Source: Palsa-504 sp963787645 (GTDB lineage Bacteria; Actinomycetota; Actinomycetes; Streptosporangiales; Streptosporangiaceae). From it: a stretch of 64,000 bases of DNA. Shown piece after piece: positions 34,138-41,792 of the stretch. Location: the NCBI GenBank assembly GCA_963787645.1, contig CAWBDS010000003.1, positions 558,001-622,000 on the forward strand. The letters run 5' to 3'. A program made the translations under genes and the position numbers. Below the pieces are notes generated by a model. It was given only the letters and a program-made list of their open reading frames with translations. It made no database searches and was not told the origin of the DNA. Every line of letters begins with the position of its first letter. Positions within the stretch are counted from its first letter, which is position 1.

Positions 34138-34355
34138 GTGCGCGAGCTGACGAACCGGCGTGCCGAGCGCGGCGTGCTGGACGGGCTGGTCGGGGCGGTG
34201 TGCGCCGGCGAGAAGCGAGTGCTGGTGGTGCACGGTGAGGCGGGGTAGGCAAGACGGCGCTGCTGGAGTACCTGGCCGACCGGTTCCTGGTCGGGCTGGC
34301 CAGCCTCGGCCTGCTGGCCGAGGGCCTGCCGGAGCGTGCTGCGCGGGCGCCATGA
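34138..34355 (+). pseudogene. N-terminal relic of a LAL-type LuxR regulator
   Basis: GTG 34138 (after GGGAGCTGGGAGG) starts RELTNRRAERGVLDGLVGAV, then KRVLVVHGEAG, and then a stop. Adding one G in the GGGG run near 34245 restores the Walker A loop as GEAGVGKTALLEYL. The sequence then jumps straight to DRFLVGLASLGLLAEGLPER, skipping about 40 to 60 residues found in intact proteins, and ends in TGA at 34355. So the relic has a frameshift, an internal deletion and no downstream domains. Its last bases overlap the start of the next gene (ATGA). Confidence 0.75.
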
Positions 34356-34738
34356 CTGCCACTTGGTCTCCGGACGACCTGGAGCGGATCGGATCGGCCC
34401 GCGAACTGGAAATCGCCGTCAAACGTGACGATGGCACCTTGCGGCGCTGGGTGCCGATCTGGGTCGTGGTCGTCGATGAGCAGATCTACGTACGGACCTG
34501 GTACCGGCGGGAGACGGGCTGGTTTGGTCATGTGCTGAGCTCGGGCCGGGCCCGGATCCGCGTGCCCGGCCTGACGGCAGACGTCGCCGTTAAGGACGTC
34601 GGCACGGGAGCAGCTTCGCTACGCAGCGGCGTCGATGCCGCCTATCGCGCCAAATACGGCAGTTCGTCGTCAACCGACTCCATGGTGGCACCCGAAGCCG
34701 CGGCCGCGACCCTGCAGCTGAGTCCGGAGAATTGCTAG
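34352..34738 (+). CDS. DUF2255-family protein
   Basis: 128 residues with the DUF2255 pattern: WSPDDLERIGSARELEIAVK at the N-terminus, then LRRWVPIWVVVVDEQIYVRT and YRRETGWFGHVLSSGRARIR. This fold resembles small flavin- or split-barrel-type proteins of unknown role. The ATG overlaps the stop of the LAL relic, so it may have inherited that gene's promoter and ribosome-binding context. The following gene is convergent. Confidence 0.75.
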   Translation: MTATWSPDDLERIGSARELEIAVKRDDGTLRRWVPIWVVVVDEQIYVRTWYRRETGWFGHVLSSGRARIRVPGLTADVAVKDVGTGAASLRSGVDAAYRAKYGSSSSTDSMVAPEAAAATLQLSPENC

Positions 34739-34751
34739 CCAGCTGCTTGGG

Positions 34752-35759
34752 TCATGCCGGGACGGCCTGCATGGCTTCGGCCAGCAGCGTGACCGACCGC
34801 AGCCGGCCCTCGATGACCGACGCCTGGTGGGCGACGATCACCTCGTCGGCCCCCGTATGGGCGATGAAGCGGTCGAGGTAGTCACGCACCTGGGCTGGAG
34901 TGCCGACCGCTGTATACGTGAGCATCTGGTCCACATGGGCGCCGATGCCCGCGGCCAGCAGCTGGTCGGCCTGCTCATCGGTCAGGTTCTCACTGTCCTG
35001 GTCCGGGCGCCCGCGCCCGTACAGGCTGATGGCCCGCGCTCGCCGGATTCCCGCGAGCTGCTCCCGGGCAGCGCTCTCCGTGTCGGCGGCGATCACGTTG
35101 ACGCCCGCGATCGCGTATGGCCGGTCCAGCTGTCCAGACGGCCGGAACTCACGCCGGTAAACGGCGAGGGCTTCGTCAAGCGCGGCCGGCGCGAAGTGCG
35201 AGGCAAATGCATACGGCAGGCCCAGCATGGCGGCTAGTCTGGCCCCGAACAACGACGAACCCAGGATGTACAGCGGGACGTGCGAGCCCTTGCCGGGGAC
35301 TGCGTCCACCCCCGGCACCTGGGTGTGGCCAATGAGATAGCCCTGCAGCTCCACAACGTCCTGCGGGAAGGTGTCGGCGGAGCTCGGGTCGCGGCGCAGC
35401 GCGTACATCGTGTTCTGATCCGAGCCGGGCGCCCGGCCCAGGCCAAGGTCGATCCGTCCCGGGTACATGGCGGCCAGGGTGCCGAACTGCTCCGCGACCA
35501 GCAGCGGGGCATGGTTGGGCAGCATCACCCCGCCCGCGCCGAGCCGGATGGTCCGGGTCTGCGCGCCGACGTGCGCAATCACCACACTGGTGGCGGAGGA
35601 GGCGATGCTGGCCATGTTGTGGTGCTCGGCATACCAGACCCGCAGGTATCCCAGTTCCTCGGCCCGCTGGGCCAGCGCCACGCTGTTCGCGAAACTGTCA
35701 CTGGCGGTCTGACCCCGAGCGATCGGCGCCAAGTCGAGAATGGACAGCGGAACAGGCAT
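34752..35759 (-). CDS. LLM-class flavin-dependent oxidoreductase (MsnO8-like)
   Basis: 335 residues of luciferase-like type. The true start is ATG 35759 (MPVPLSILDLAPIARGQTAS); the open frame upstream is the glutathione peroxidase gene in another phase. Motifs: GYLRVWYAEHHNMASIASSA, RLGAGGVMLPNHAPLLVAEQ, PGRIDLGLGRAPGSD. Members oxidise a substrate with reduced FMN. The start overlaps the stop of the glutathione peroxidase gene by one base (TGATG), so the two are coupled and may act together against oxidative stress. The substrate is unknown. Confidence 0.9.
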   Translation of the reverse strand: MPVPLSILDLAPIARGQTASDSFANSVALAQRAEELGYLRVWYAEHHNMASIASSATSVVIAHVGAQTRTIRLGAGGVMLPNHAPLLVAEQFGTLAAMYPGRIDLGLGRAPGSDQNTMYALRRDPSSADTFPQDVVELQGYLIGHTQVPGVDAVPGKGSHVPLYILGSSLFGARLAAMLGLPYAFASHFAPAALDEALAVYRREFRPSGQLDRPYAIAGVNVIAADTESAAREQLAGIRRARAISLYGRGRPDQDSENLTDEQADQLLAAGIGAHVDQMLTYTAVGTPAQVRDYLDRFIAHTGADEVIVAHQASVIEGRLRSVTLLAEAMQAVPA

Positions 35760-36295
35760 CAGAGGTAGCGCTCGAGATCTGCCTCGATATCGGCGGGCAG
35801 CACTGGCGGCTCGTAGCGCTTGATGACCTTGCCGTCCCGGCCGACCAGGAACTTGGTGAAGTTCCAATTCACCTCGTCGGTGCCCGCTGCCCCCGGCCGG
35901 ATCTTCGAGATGGCTTCGTAAAAGCCGCCGTATTGCGGGCCGAAGTCGCCAGGCGCCTCGGCGCGCAGCCACTGGTACAGCGGCTCGGCGTCTGGGCCGT
36001 TGACCTCGATCTTGGCGAATACCGGGAAGGTCACGTCGTAAGCGGACTTGCAGAAGTCCTGGATCTCCTCGTCGCTGCCTGGTTCCTGTTCCTTGAACTG
36101 GTTGCAGGGAAAGCCCAGGACCTCCAGGCCGCGATCCTTCCGATCGCGGTATAGCGACTCCAGGCCTTCGTACTGCGGCGTCAGCCCGCACTTGCTCGCG
36201 ACGTTCACGATGAGCAGCACCTTGCCCTGGTAGTCGTGCAGCGGAACCTGCGTGCCATCCGCGGCGATCTCCGCGAAGTCGTATGCCGTGGTCAT
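35759..36295 (-). CDS. Glutathione peroxidase-family thiol peroxidase
   Basis: 178 residues. The peroxidatic Cys is in NVASKCGLTPQY, the second conserved block is GFPCNQFKEQEPG (Gln of the active site plus a possible resolving Cys), and the Trp/Asn block is NWNFTKFLVGRDGKVIKRYE. Cys in place of selenocysteine, and no glutathione in most actinomycetes, suggest reduction through thioredoxin. It reduces hydroperoxides in the cytoplasm. First gene of a two-gene operon with an LLM oxidoreductase. Confidence 0.93.
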   Translation of the reverse strand: MTTAYDFAEIAADGTQVPLHDYQGKVLLIVNVASKCGLTPQYEGLESLYRDRKDRGLEVLGFPCNQFKEQEPGSDEEIQDFCKSAYDVTFPVFAKIEVNGPDAEPLYQWLRAEAPGDFGPQYGGFYEAISKIRPGAAGTDEVNWNFTKFLVGRDGKVIKRYEPPVLPADIEADLERYL

Positions 36296-36412
36296 GAACT
36301 GCTCCTTATCGGCGGATCAACGGACTCGCCTGCGCCCGCACCCTGCCAGGCCAGAACATCCAGCCACGGTCGTTCGATTCCATCGCGGCCGAAGGAGACC
36401 GGCCGGCGCGGC

Positions 36413-36826
36413 TCAGGGCGGGGAAGCGCTGGGTGCCTGGCCGGGCCCGGCCGCTCCCAGGGCACTGACCAGTTCTTCGAGGTCCGCCACGGTCACCGTG
36501 AGCGCCGAGTGGCCGCTTCGGCGAAGCACTGACGGCACCTTCTCCGCGAAATGGATGCACACCCCCGCGTTCCAGTTCGTGCCAAGGCTCAAGCCGTCGT
36601 CGGCCATGGATCCACGAACACCGAACGCGGTCCACCAGCGGTAGTTCCGGGTGATGTGCGCCTCAGTGACATTCGCCAGCGGCGTCTCGATCTTGAAAAA
36701 CCCGAAAGTTGCCGAGAGAAAGCCTTCGTCCGTGAGCGTTACGCCGTCTTTTGAACCTCGCAGCCCGAACGGCACCAGCAACGGCAGATACCGTTTGTCA
36801 ATGGCGTAGGCAAAACGTCTGGACAT
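36413..36826 (-). CDS. Conserved hypothetical protein
   Basis: 137 residues with no signal peptide or membrane helix. It is beta-rich with repeated hydrophobic/aromatic strands (KRYLPLLVPFGLRGSKDGVT, NYRWWTAFGVRGSMADD, ALTVTVADLEELVSAL). The layout looks like a small PH-like or DUF-type domain common in actinobacteria, but I cannot name it. It is 37 bases upstream of the TetR gene's 3' end on the minus strand. Confidence 0.6.
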   Translation of the reverse strand: MSRRFAYAIDKRYLPLLVPFGLRGSKDGVTLTDEGFLSATFGFFKIETPLANVTEAHITRNYRWWTAFGVRGSMADDGLSLGTNWNAGVCIHFAEKVPSVLRRSGHSALTVTVADLEELVSALGAAGPGQAPSASPP

Positions 36827-36863
36827 GATGGGCCCGGTCCCTCGTCATGGATGAGCGCAGGTG

Positions 36864-37562
36864 CTATCCGGCCTCCACGTTACTCTCGATACGACCAGAG
36901 ACTTCCGGACCCTCGGATGGCACCGTCGGCCGGACATCCTTGTTGTCTGTGTTGTGGTCTCTTTGCTCGGCGGGCAGCAGGGCATTGAGGAGGTCGCTCA
37001 GATAGCGCTCGATCGCCGCCGGCCCTTGCGGGAGGACCTCGGGTGCCGCGTGCGCTAGCTGCAGATAGCCCAGGTATGAGTTATAGGCGATCAAGGCGTG
37101 CGACTGGGCCGTGGCGGGTGCTAGACCGAGTTCCTCAAACACCTGGGCCATATAGGAGACCCGGCGGGCGGTGACGCGGCGCAGCACCGCGGCCACGGCC
37201 GGGTCGCCCGCCGCGGCCAGCAGCGTCATTTCGGCCGGGTCCCGCCGCCCTTCGATAGCGCTGGCGAACAGGCGGCGCAGCGCGTGCACATGGTCAGGCT
37301 CGGCCTCCATCGCGTCGATCACGGCTTCGGTCTGCTCCTGTTCCCAGCGGAACAGCGCAGCTTCCAGCAGCGCCCGGCGGTTCCGGAAGTGCCAGTAAAA
37401 GCTGCCCTTGGTCGTGCCAAGACGGACCGCGATCGGTTCTACCGCCACGGCGGCAACCCCGCCCTCGCCGATCGCGGCCAGCGCGGCACGTGCCCAGTCG
37501 TCGGCCGACAACGGCCGGCGCCGTGGGGAACCGGCCTCCTGCGCGGCGCTTGCTGTACTCAT
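36864..37562 (-). CDS. TetR-family transcriptional regulator
   Basis: 232 residues from ATG 37562; the 29 codons before it in the open frame overlap the operator and are not part of the protein. HTH region: LSADDWARAALAAIGEGGVA, then VAVEPIAVRLGTTKGSFYWH and FRNRRALLEAAL. The acidic C-terminus (EQRDHNTDNKDVRP) is unstructured. It is divergent from the NIPSNAP-like gene; a perfect palindrome plus an extra half-site separates them, so it likely represses both. Confidence 0.92.
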   Translation of the reverse strand: MSTASAAQEAGSPRRRPLSADDWARAALAAIGEGGVAAVAVEPIAVRLGTTKGSFYWHFRNRRALLEAALFRWEQEQTEAVIDAMEAEPDHVHALRRLFASAIEGRRDPAEMTLLAAAGDPAVAAVLRRVTARRVSYMAQVFEELGLAPATAQSHALIAYNSYLGYLQLAHAAPEVLPQGPAAIERYLSDLLNALLPAEQRDHNTDNKDVRPTVPSEGPEVSGRIESNVEAG

Positions 37563-37576
37563 GGTCCGTACGCTAG

Positions 37577-37606
37577 CGTATGGTTTGACCATACGGAAGC
37601 GTATGG
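37577..37606. promoter_or_regulatory. Perfect TetR operator plus half-site
   Basis: Arms CGTATGGT and ACCATACG around TTG make a perfect 19-base site at 37577-37595. A further half-site CGTATGG follows at 37600-37606. The palindrome begins 15 bases from the TetR start codon. The extra half-site could bind a second dimer. Confidence 0.85.
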
Positions 37607-37647
37607 AGATGTCCATCGCATTTCGTGTCGCTCGCCAAGGAGGGATC

Positions 37648-37974
37648 ATGTTCGTCGAAGTGTGCAGCTACAGGGTCAAGGCTGGCCGTCGCTCGGAGTT
37701 TCTAGAGCACTTCGAGACGAAGGACCTCCCGGCGATCAGGGCTCACGGCATCCGGGTCCTGGGACCGCTGCCGGACCTGGAGAACCCGAACCGGTTCGTA
37801 TGGCTTCGCTCGTTCCCTTCCCAGGAGGAGCGCGATCGGATGAACAGCGCCTTCCACCACAGCGCGGTATGGGTGAACGAACTGGCGCCCGTGGCCATGC
37901 CGATGCTGCAAAGCTGGGACTTCGCCATCTGCGAGACGTCCGCCCGCTACCGGCAGGACGAGCTTGGCGCCTGA
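37648..37974 (+). CDS. NIPSNAP-family protein
   Basis: 108 residues starting at ATG 37648 after AAGGAGGG. It has the alpha-beta ferredoxin-like pattern of NIPSNAP proteins: FVEVCSYRVKAGRRSEFLEH, then ENPNRFVWLRSFPSQEERDR and FHHSAVWVNELAPVA. Members are small dimeric proteins, some acting as monooxygenase-like or binding proteins; function is unknown here. It lies under the TetR operator and is very likely the regulated target. It is convergent with the MBL hydrolase gene. Confidence 0.85.
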   Translation: MFVEVCSYRVKAGRRSEFLEHFETKDLPAIRAHGIRVLGPLPDLENPNRFVWLRSFPSQEERDRMNSAFHHSAVWVNELAPVAMPMLQSWDFAICETSARYRQDELGA

Positions 37975-38028
37975 GCAGGCGGCGGGCAGCTCGCAGTTCC
38001 AGGTGATGGCGGCCATGACCACCGATTG

Positions 38029-38862
38029 CTAGCCGGGCATCTTGTCGCGCGGGCTTGTTCGGGCGAGGTGCTGGAGTTGCCGTTCGTGCACGCCGCCCAC
38101 CCATTCCCAGCCGTGCGCGGCCGATGGGCCGATCCGCGGGTCGCTGGGATCATGGGCGTCACGCAAGGCGTGCACGTACGCCCGGTCCTGCTCGATGCGT
38201 GCGTGGACCTGATCGGCTCCGCCGACGGACCCGTGGCCGGGGACGAGGACATCGACGTCGCCCGCCACGCCCTGGAGCAGCCGCAGCGCGGCGAGGTAGT
38301 CCTCGATCGGGTCCGCGGTGCCGTTCAGGTCGAGCATCGGAATCAAGACATCAGAAAGCATGTCGCCGGCGACGAGGACCCCGCGGTCCTCGATCAGCAG
38401 CGCCGCATGGCCCGGGGCATGCGCTTGATGCTCAATGATCCGGACGTGCGGGCCGTCCCAGGGAATTCGCGCCGTCTCAGCCGGCAGGCCGGTAATGAGG
38501 CCGAGCAGGTCCAGCGGTACCTGTTCGGCGATGTCCGGCGGTATCAGCTGGGCGACGCGGGCCTTGGCACCGGCGTCCGACAGCCGATCGCGGACCGTGG
38601 CCGCGCAGCGGGCCGTGCCGTAGCGCGGCGCCGCGCCGAGCTGAGGGTGCCAGAGCAGGTGATCCCAATGCGGATGCGTCGAGAACCCGGCCACCACGGG
38701 CTGGTCCAGCTCGCGAAGGTCGTTCGCGAGGGCGGCCATTTCGTAGCCGAGCACCCCGGGGTCGATGAGCAGCACGCCAGCCCGGCCGTGCACGACAACG
38801 GCGTTGCTCTGGCAGAACTCGCTCTGGTGGATCAGCACGCCCGCCGCGACCTGCCTCAGCAC
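38029..38862 (-). CDS. MBL-fold metallo-hydrolase
   Basis: 277 residues of metallo-beta-lactamase fold. The metal motif HxHxDH is THPHWDHLLW, with further ligands in HQAHAPGHAALLIEDRGVLV (His) and AGDMLSDV (Asp), and a late His in LVPGHGSVGGADQV. These proteins hydrolyse esters, lactones, thioesters or similar bonds with two zinc or iron ions. No neighbour shows the substrate. It may share a promoter region with the hypothetical gene at 39020, which is divergent. Confidence 0.9.
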   Translation of the reverse strand: MLRQVAAGVLIHQSEFCQSNAVVVHGRAGVLLIDPGVLGYEMAALANDLRELDQPVVAGFSTHPHWDHLLWHPQLGAAPRYGTARCAATVRDRLSDAGAKARVAQLIPPDIAEQVPLDLLGLITGLPAETARIPWDGPHVRIIEHQAHAPGHAALLIEDRGVLVAGDMLSDVLIPMLDLNGTADPIEDYLAALRLLQGVAGDVDVLVPGHGSVGGADQVHARIEQDRAYVHALRDAHDPSDPRIGPSAAHGWEWVGGVHERQLQHLARTSPRDKMPG

Positions 38863-39019
38863 GGGTGGCTCCTTCCGCTTGTGGTTGCAACCGCTGGTCG
38901 GGATCGCCTCAAGTATTCTCGCCGACCGACTCGACGGACGGGCACGTAGACTGGACGAAACGCCAGCGTGGCGGCTTCGTAGTCACGACGCCTGAGGTCA
39001 GGCAAAGAAGGGCGGCCGG

Positions 39020-39364
39020 GTGACCGGCGACGAGAACGACCTGCTCTCCTTGTTCCGTGAGCTGAACACCGAGAACCGCGCGCGCCTGCTGGACTCGGCC
39101 CGGCTCTACGCGTACCTGGAACCGGTTCGCGCGCGGGCGGAGTTCGCCAGGCAGGCTGAGCGGGAAGCCGCTGAGCTGACCCGTGACCCCCGGCAGTGCG
39201 GGGAGTGGATCGCAGCCGACGCCCGCGGGCGACACGGGCGGTATTGCTCCCGGAAGGCCACCCGCGACGACGGCTACTGCACCCAGCACCATGACCGGCT
39301 GGAGCGCTGGCCAGGGCTGAGGGCGGAACGGGAAACTGAGACCGGAGCCAGCGGCGGCCCGTGA
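39020..39364 (+). CDS. Small protein with a possible zinc-binding Cys/His motif
   Basis: 114 residues starting at GTG 39020. The N-terminal half is helical and charged (RELNTENRARLLDSARLYAY). The C-terminal half has four possible metal ligands: CGEW, GRYCSRK, DGYCTQHHD (Cys, Cys, Cys, His). This could be a small zinc-ribbon-like fold. I do not know the family. Divergent from the MBL hydrolase. Confidence 0.6.
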   Translation: MTGDENDLLSLFRELNTENRARLLDSARLYAYLEPVRARAEFARQAEREAAELTRDPRQCGEWIAADARGRHGRYCSRKATRDDGYCTQHHDRLERWPGLRAERETETGASGGP

Positions 39365-39625
39365 CTGAGCCAGGGCGAGCGTTGCTGGCGGCCGTCGCCG
39401 GCCGTCCCGGCTACGGATAGGCTGAGGTAGTCGCACCCCTGGTGCGCTTGGCTAGGCCGACAGTTGCTGCGGAGCGAGCCCTAGCCCCTCGTGGCCGGCG
39501 TCAGGAACGCAGGCCTGCCGCAGCGGTTGGCCGGGCACACACGCTGCCCGCGAGCCTGAGCATCTCATTCGCGTGAGGCTTCGTTATCTGTTCTCGGGGC
39601 TGTCCGATCGGAAGGCACCTGAACT

Positions 39626-40729
39626 GTGAGTACGCGATTCGGTTTTGTCAGCACGTTCCCGCCCACCCAGTGCGGACTGGCAACCTTCACCGCCGCCCTG
39701 CGCGGCGCCCTGCTGCACTCCTCTGCGGACGAGGGCTGGGTCGTTCGCCTGGTCGACGCGACCGCGCCACAACCCGGCGACGAGGTGGTCGCGCAGCTCA
39801 TTTCGGGCGACTCCGCGTCGCTGGGCCGGGCAGCCGCGCAGCTGAACCTATGCGATGTCGCCATCGTGCAGCACGAATACGGCGTCTACGGCGGAGCTGA
39901 CGGCAGCCAGATCTTGCACCTGCTGGACCAGGTCCGGGTGCCGTGTGTCGTCGTCCTGCACACCGTGCTGACTGACCCGACGCCACACCAGCGTCAGGTC
40001 CTCGAGTCGGTGATCGCGAAAGCCAACGCCGTCGTCGCGATGACGATGACCGCGCGCGAACGACTGGCCGCCGGGTATGCCGTCGACATGACGAAGGTCA
40101 GCATCATCGCGCACGGCGCGCCCGCCCCGCAGACGACGATGGCGGAGCCGACCTTCCGCACCGGGCAGTTCACCGTCTTGACGTGGGGCCTGCTCGGCCC
40201 GGGCAAGGGCATCGAGTGGGGCATCGAGGCCATGGCGATGCTGCGGGACCTCCAGCCCAGGCCACGCTACGTGGTCGCCGGCCAGACGCACCCGAAGGTG
40301 CTCCTCGACGAGGGCGAGGCCTATCGCGATCGCCTCCGCGATCAGGTCCAGCAAGCCGAGCTGGGATCCTGGATTACCTTCGACGGCTATTACCGGACCA
40401 GCAGCGCGCTGGCTTCCCTGGTCCGTTCGGCCAACGTGGTCCTGCTGCCTTACGACTCGACCGAGCAGGTCACCTCGGGGGTGCTCATCGAGGCGGTGGC
40501 GGCCGGCAAGCCGGTGGTGGCGACACAGTTCCCGCACGCCACAGAGGTGCTCGCGGGGGGCGCGGGCCTGCTCGTGCCGCACCGCGATCCGGCCGCGATC
40601 GCGGCGGCGCTCCGCTCCGTGATCACCCGCGGGGACGTGATGACGAGGATGGCCGCCGCCGCCACCCAGACCGCGCCGCGGCTGCTGTGGCCGGTCATCG
40701 CGGACCAGTACCGCGAGCTGGCCGGCTGA
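39626..40729 (+). CDS. Glycosyltransferase family 4 protein
   Basis: 367 residues starting at GTG 39626. GT-B fold: an N-terminal acceptor domain with GFVSTFPPTQCGLATFTAAL, and a C-terminal donor-binding domain with LTWGLLGPGKGIEWGIEAMA, VVLLPYDSTEQVTSGVLIEA and GKPVVATQFPHATEVLAGG. The last glutamate region (VLIEAVAAGKPVV) is the nucleotide-sugar site of GT4 enzymes. It begins a plus-strand group with a toroid protein and a GH130 enzyme, so mannose-containing glycan synthesis or turnover is likely. Donor probably GDP-mannose, by inference. Confidence 0.88.
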   Translation: MSTRFGFVSTFPPTQCGLATFTAALRGALLHSSADEGWVVRLVDATAPQPGDEVVAQLISGDSASLGRAAAQLNLCDVAIVQHEYGVYGGADGSQILHLLDQVRVPCVVVLHTVLTDPTPHQRQVLESVIAKANAVVAMTMTARERLAAGYAVDMTKVSIIAHGAPAPQTTMAEPTFRTGQFTVLTWGLLGPGKGIEWGIEAMAMLRDLQPRPRYVVAGQTHPKVLLDEGEAYRDRLRDQVQQAELGSWITFDGYYRTSSALASLVRSANVVLLPYDSTEQVTSGVLIEAVAAGKPVVATQFPHATEVLAGGAGLLVPHRDPAAIAAALRSVITRGDVMTRMAAAATQTAPRLLWPVIADQYRELAG

Positions 40730-40748
40730 TCACGGCGAGCGTGGCCGC

Positions 40749-41792
40749 GTGACCGCCGGCCGCGTGACGCCCGCGAGCGACGTTCACCAGCCGGTGTTCG
40801 ATCACCTTGAACGGCTCACTGACGACCGCGGGCTCTTCGAGCACGCGCTGCACGCCGCGCCTCGGCGCGAGCACGGCTACTGCGTCGACGACGTGGCCCG
40901 CGGGCTAGTCGTGGTGTGCCATGAGCCGGAACCCGGGGCGCCCGTCCGTCGCCTGGCCCGCTGCTACCTGGCCTTCGTCCTGGACGCGCTCGACCCTACG
41001 GGGGCCTGTCACAACAGGATGGGCGCCGACGGGCAGTGGCGCGACGAGGCCGCGGTGGGTGACTGGTGGGGACGGGCGCTCTGGGGCCTGGGTGTCGCGG
41101 CCGCGAGGGCGCAGACGCCGGGCATGCGGGCCCGGGCGCTCGTCGGGTTCCGCATAGCGGCGCAGGCTCGTTCTCCGCACCTGCGGTCGATGGCGTTTGC
41201 CGCGCTGGGCGCCGCTGAGTTGCTCAGCATGCGACCGGACGAACTGACAGCGAGAGCACTGCTCACGGACACGCTGGCCGCGATCGGCAGACCGAGGATC
41301 GACGATCCCGGCTGGCCATGGCCGGAGGAACGGTTGAGCTACGCAAACGCGTCCATCGCGGGGGCCCTGATCGTCGCGGGTGACGCCCTGCCCGATGAGT
41401 CAGCCCTCAACCGTGGTCTGAGCCTTCTGGAGTTCCTGCTGCGCACGCAGACTCGCGATGGCCACCTGTCGGTGACCCCGGTAGGCGGCCGGGGCCGCGA
41501 CGACGTAGGTCCCGGCTACGATCAGCAGCCCATCGAGGTGTCCGCACTCGCTGACGCCTGCGGGAGCGCGTTCCGGATCACCAGCCAGCCGATCTGGCGG
41601 GCGGGCGTCAGCCTGGCCTGGGACTGGTTCCTCGGCGACAACGACAGCGCGACGCCGATGTTCGACCCACGTACCGGCGGCGGCTATGACGGCCTGGAAC
41701 CTCACGGCCGCAATCTCAACCAGGGCGCCGAGTCCACCCTGGCCATGCTCGCGACCGCGCAGCAGGCCCGGCGGATCAGGGAGCTGGAGTGA
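40749..41792 (+). CDS. Alpha/alpha-toroid protein of the mannoside cluster
   Basis: 347 residues, GTG start 19 bases after the GT4 stop. Repeated helical hairpins with signatures such as YCVDDVARGLVVVCHEPEP, WWGRALWGLGVAAARAQTPG and WPWPEERLSYANASIAGALI look like an (alpha/alpha)6 toroid as in glycoside-processing enzymes. Such proteins are often labelled glycosyltransferase because of their neighbours, but no GT fold is visible. A clear paralogue lies at 53662. Its stop overlaps the GH130 start by GTGA. It may hydrolyse or isomerise an oligosaccharide; this is unproven. Confidence 0.75.
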   Translation: MTAGRVTPASDVHQPVFDHLERLTDDRGLFEHALHAAPRREHGYCVDDVARGLVVVCHEPEPGAPVRRLARCYLAFVLDALDPTGACHNRMGADGQWRDEAAVGDWWGRALWGLGVAAARAQTPGMRARALVGFRIAAQARSPHLRSMAFAALGAAELLSMRPDELTARALLTDTLAAIGRPRIDDPGWPWPEERLSYANASIAGALIVAGDALPDESALNRGLSLLEFLLRTQTRDGHLSVTPVGGRGRDDVGPGYDQQPIEVSALADACGSAFRITSQPIWRAGVSLAWDWFLGDNDSATPMFDPRTGGGYDGLEPHGRNLNQGAESTLAMLATAQQARRIRELE

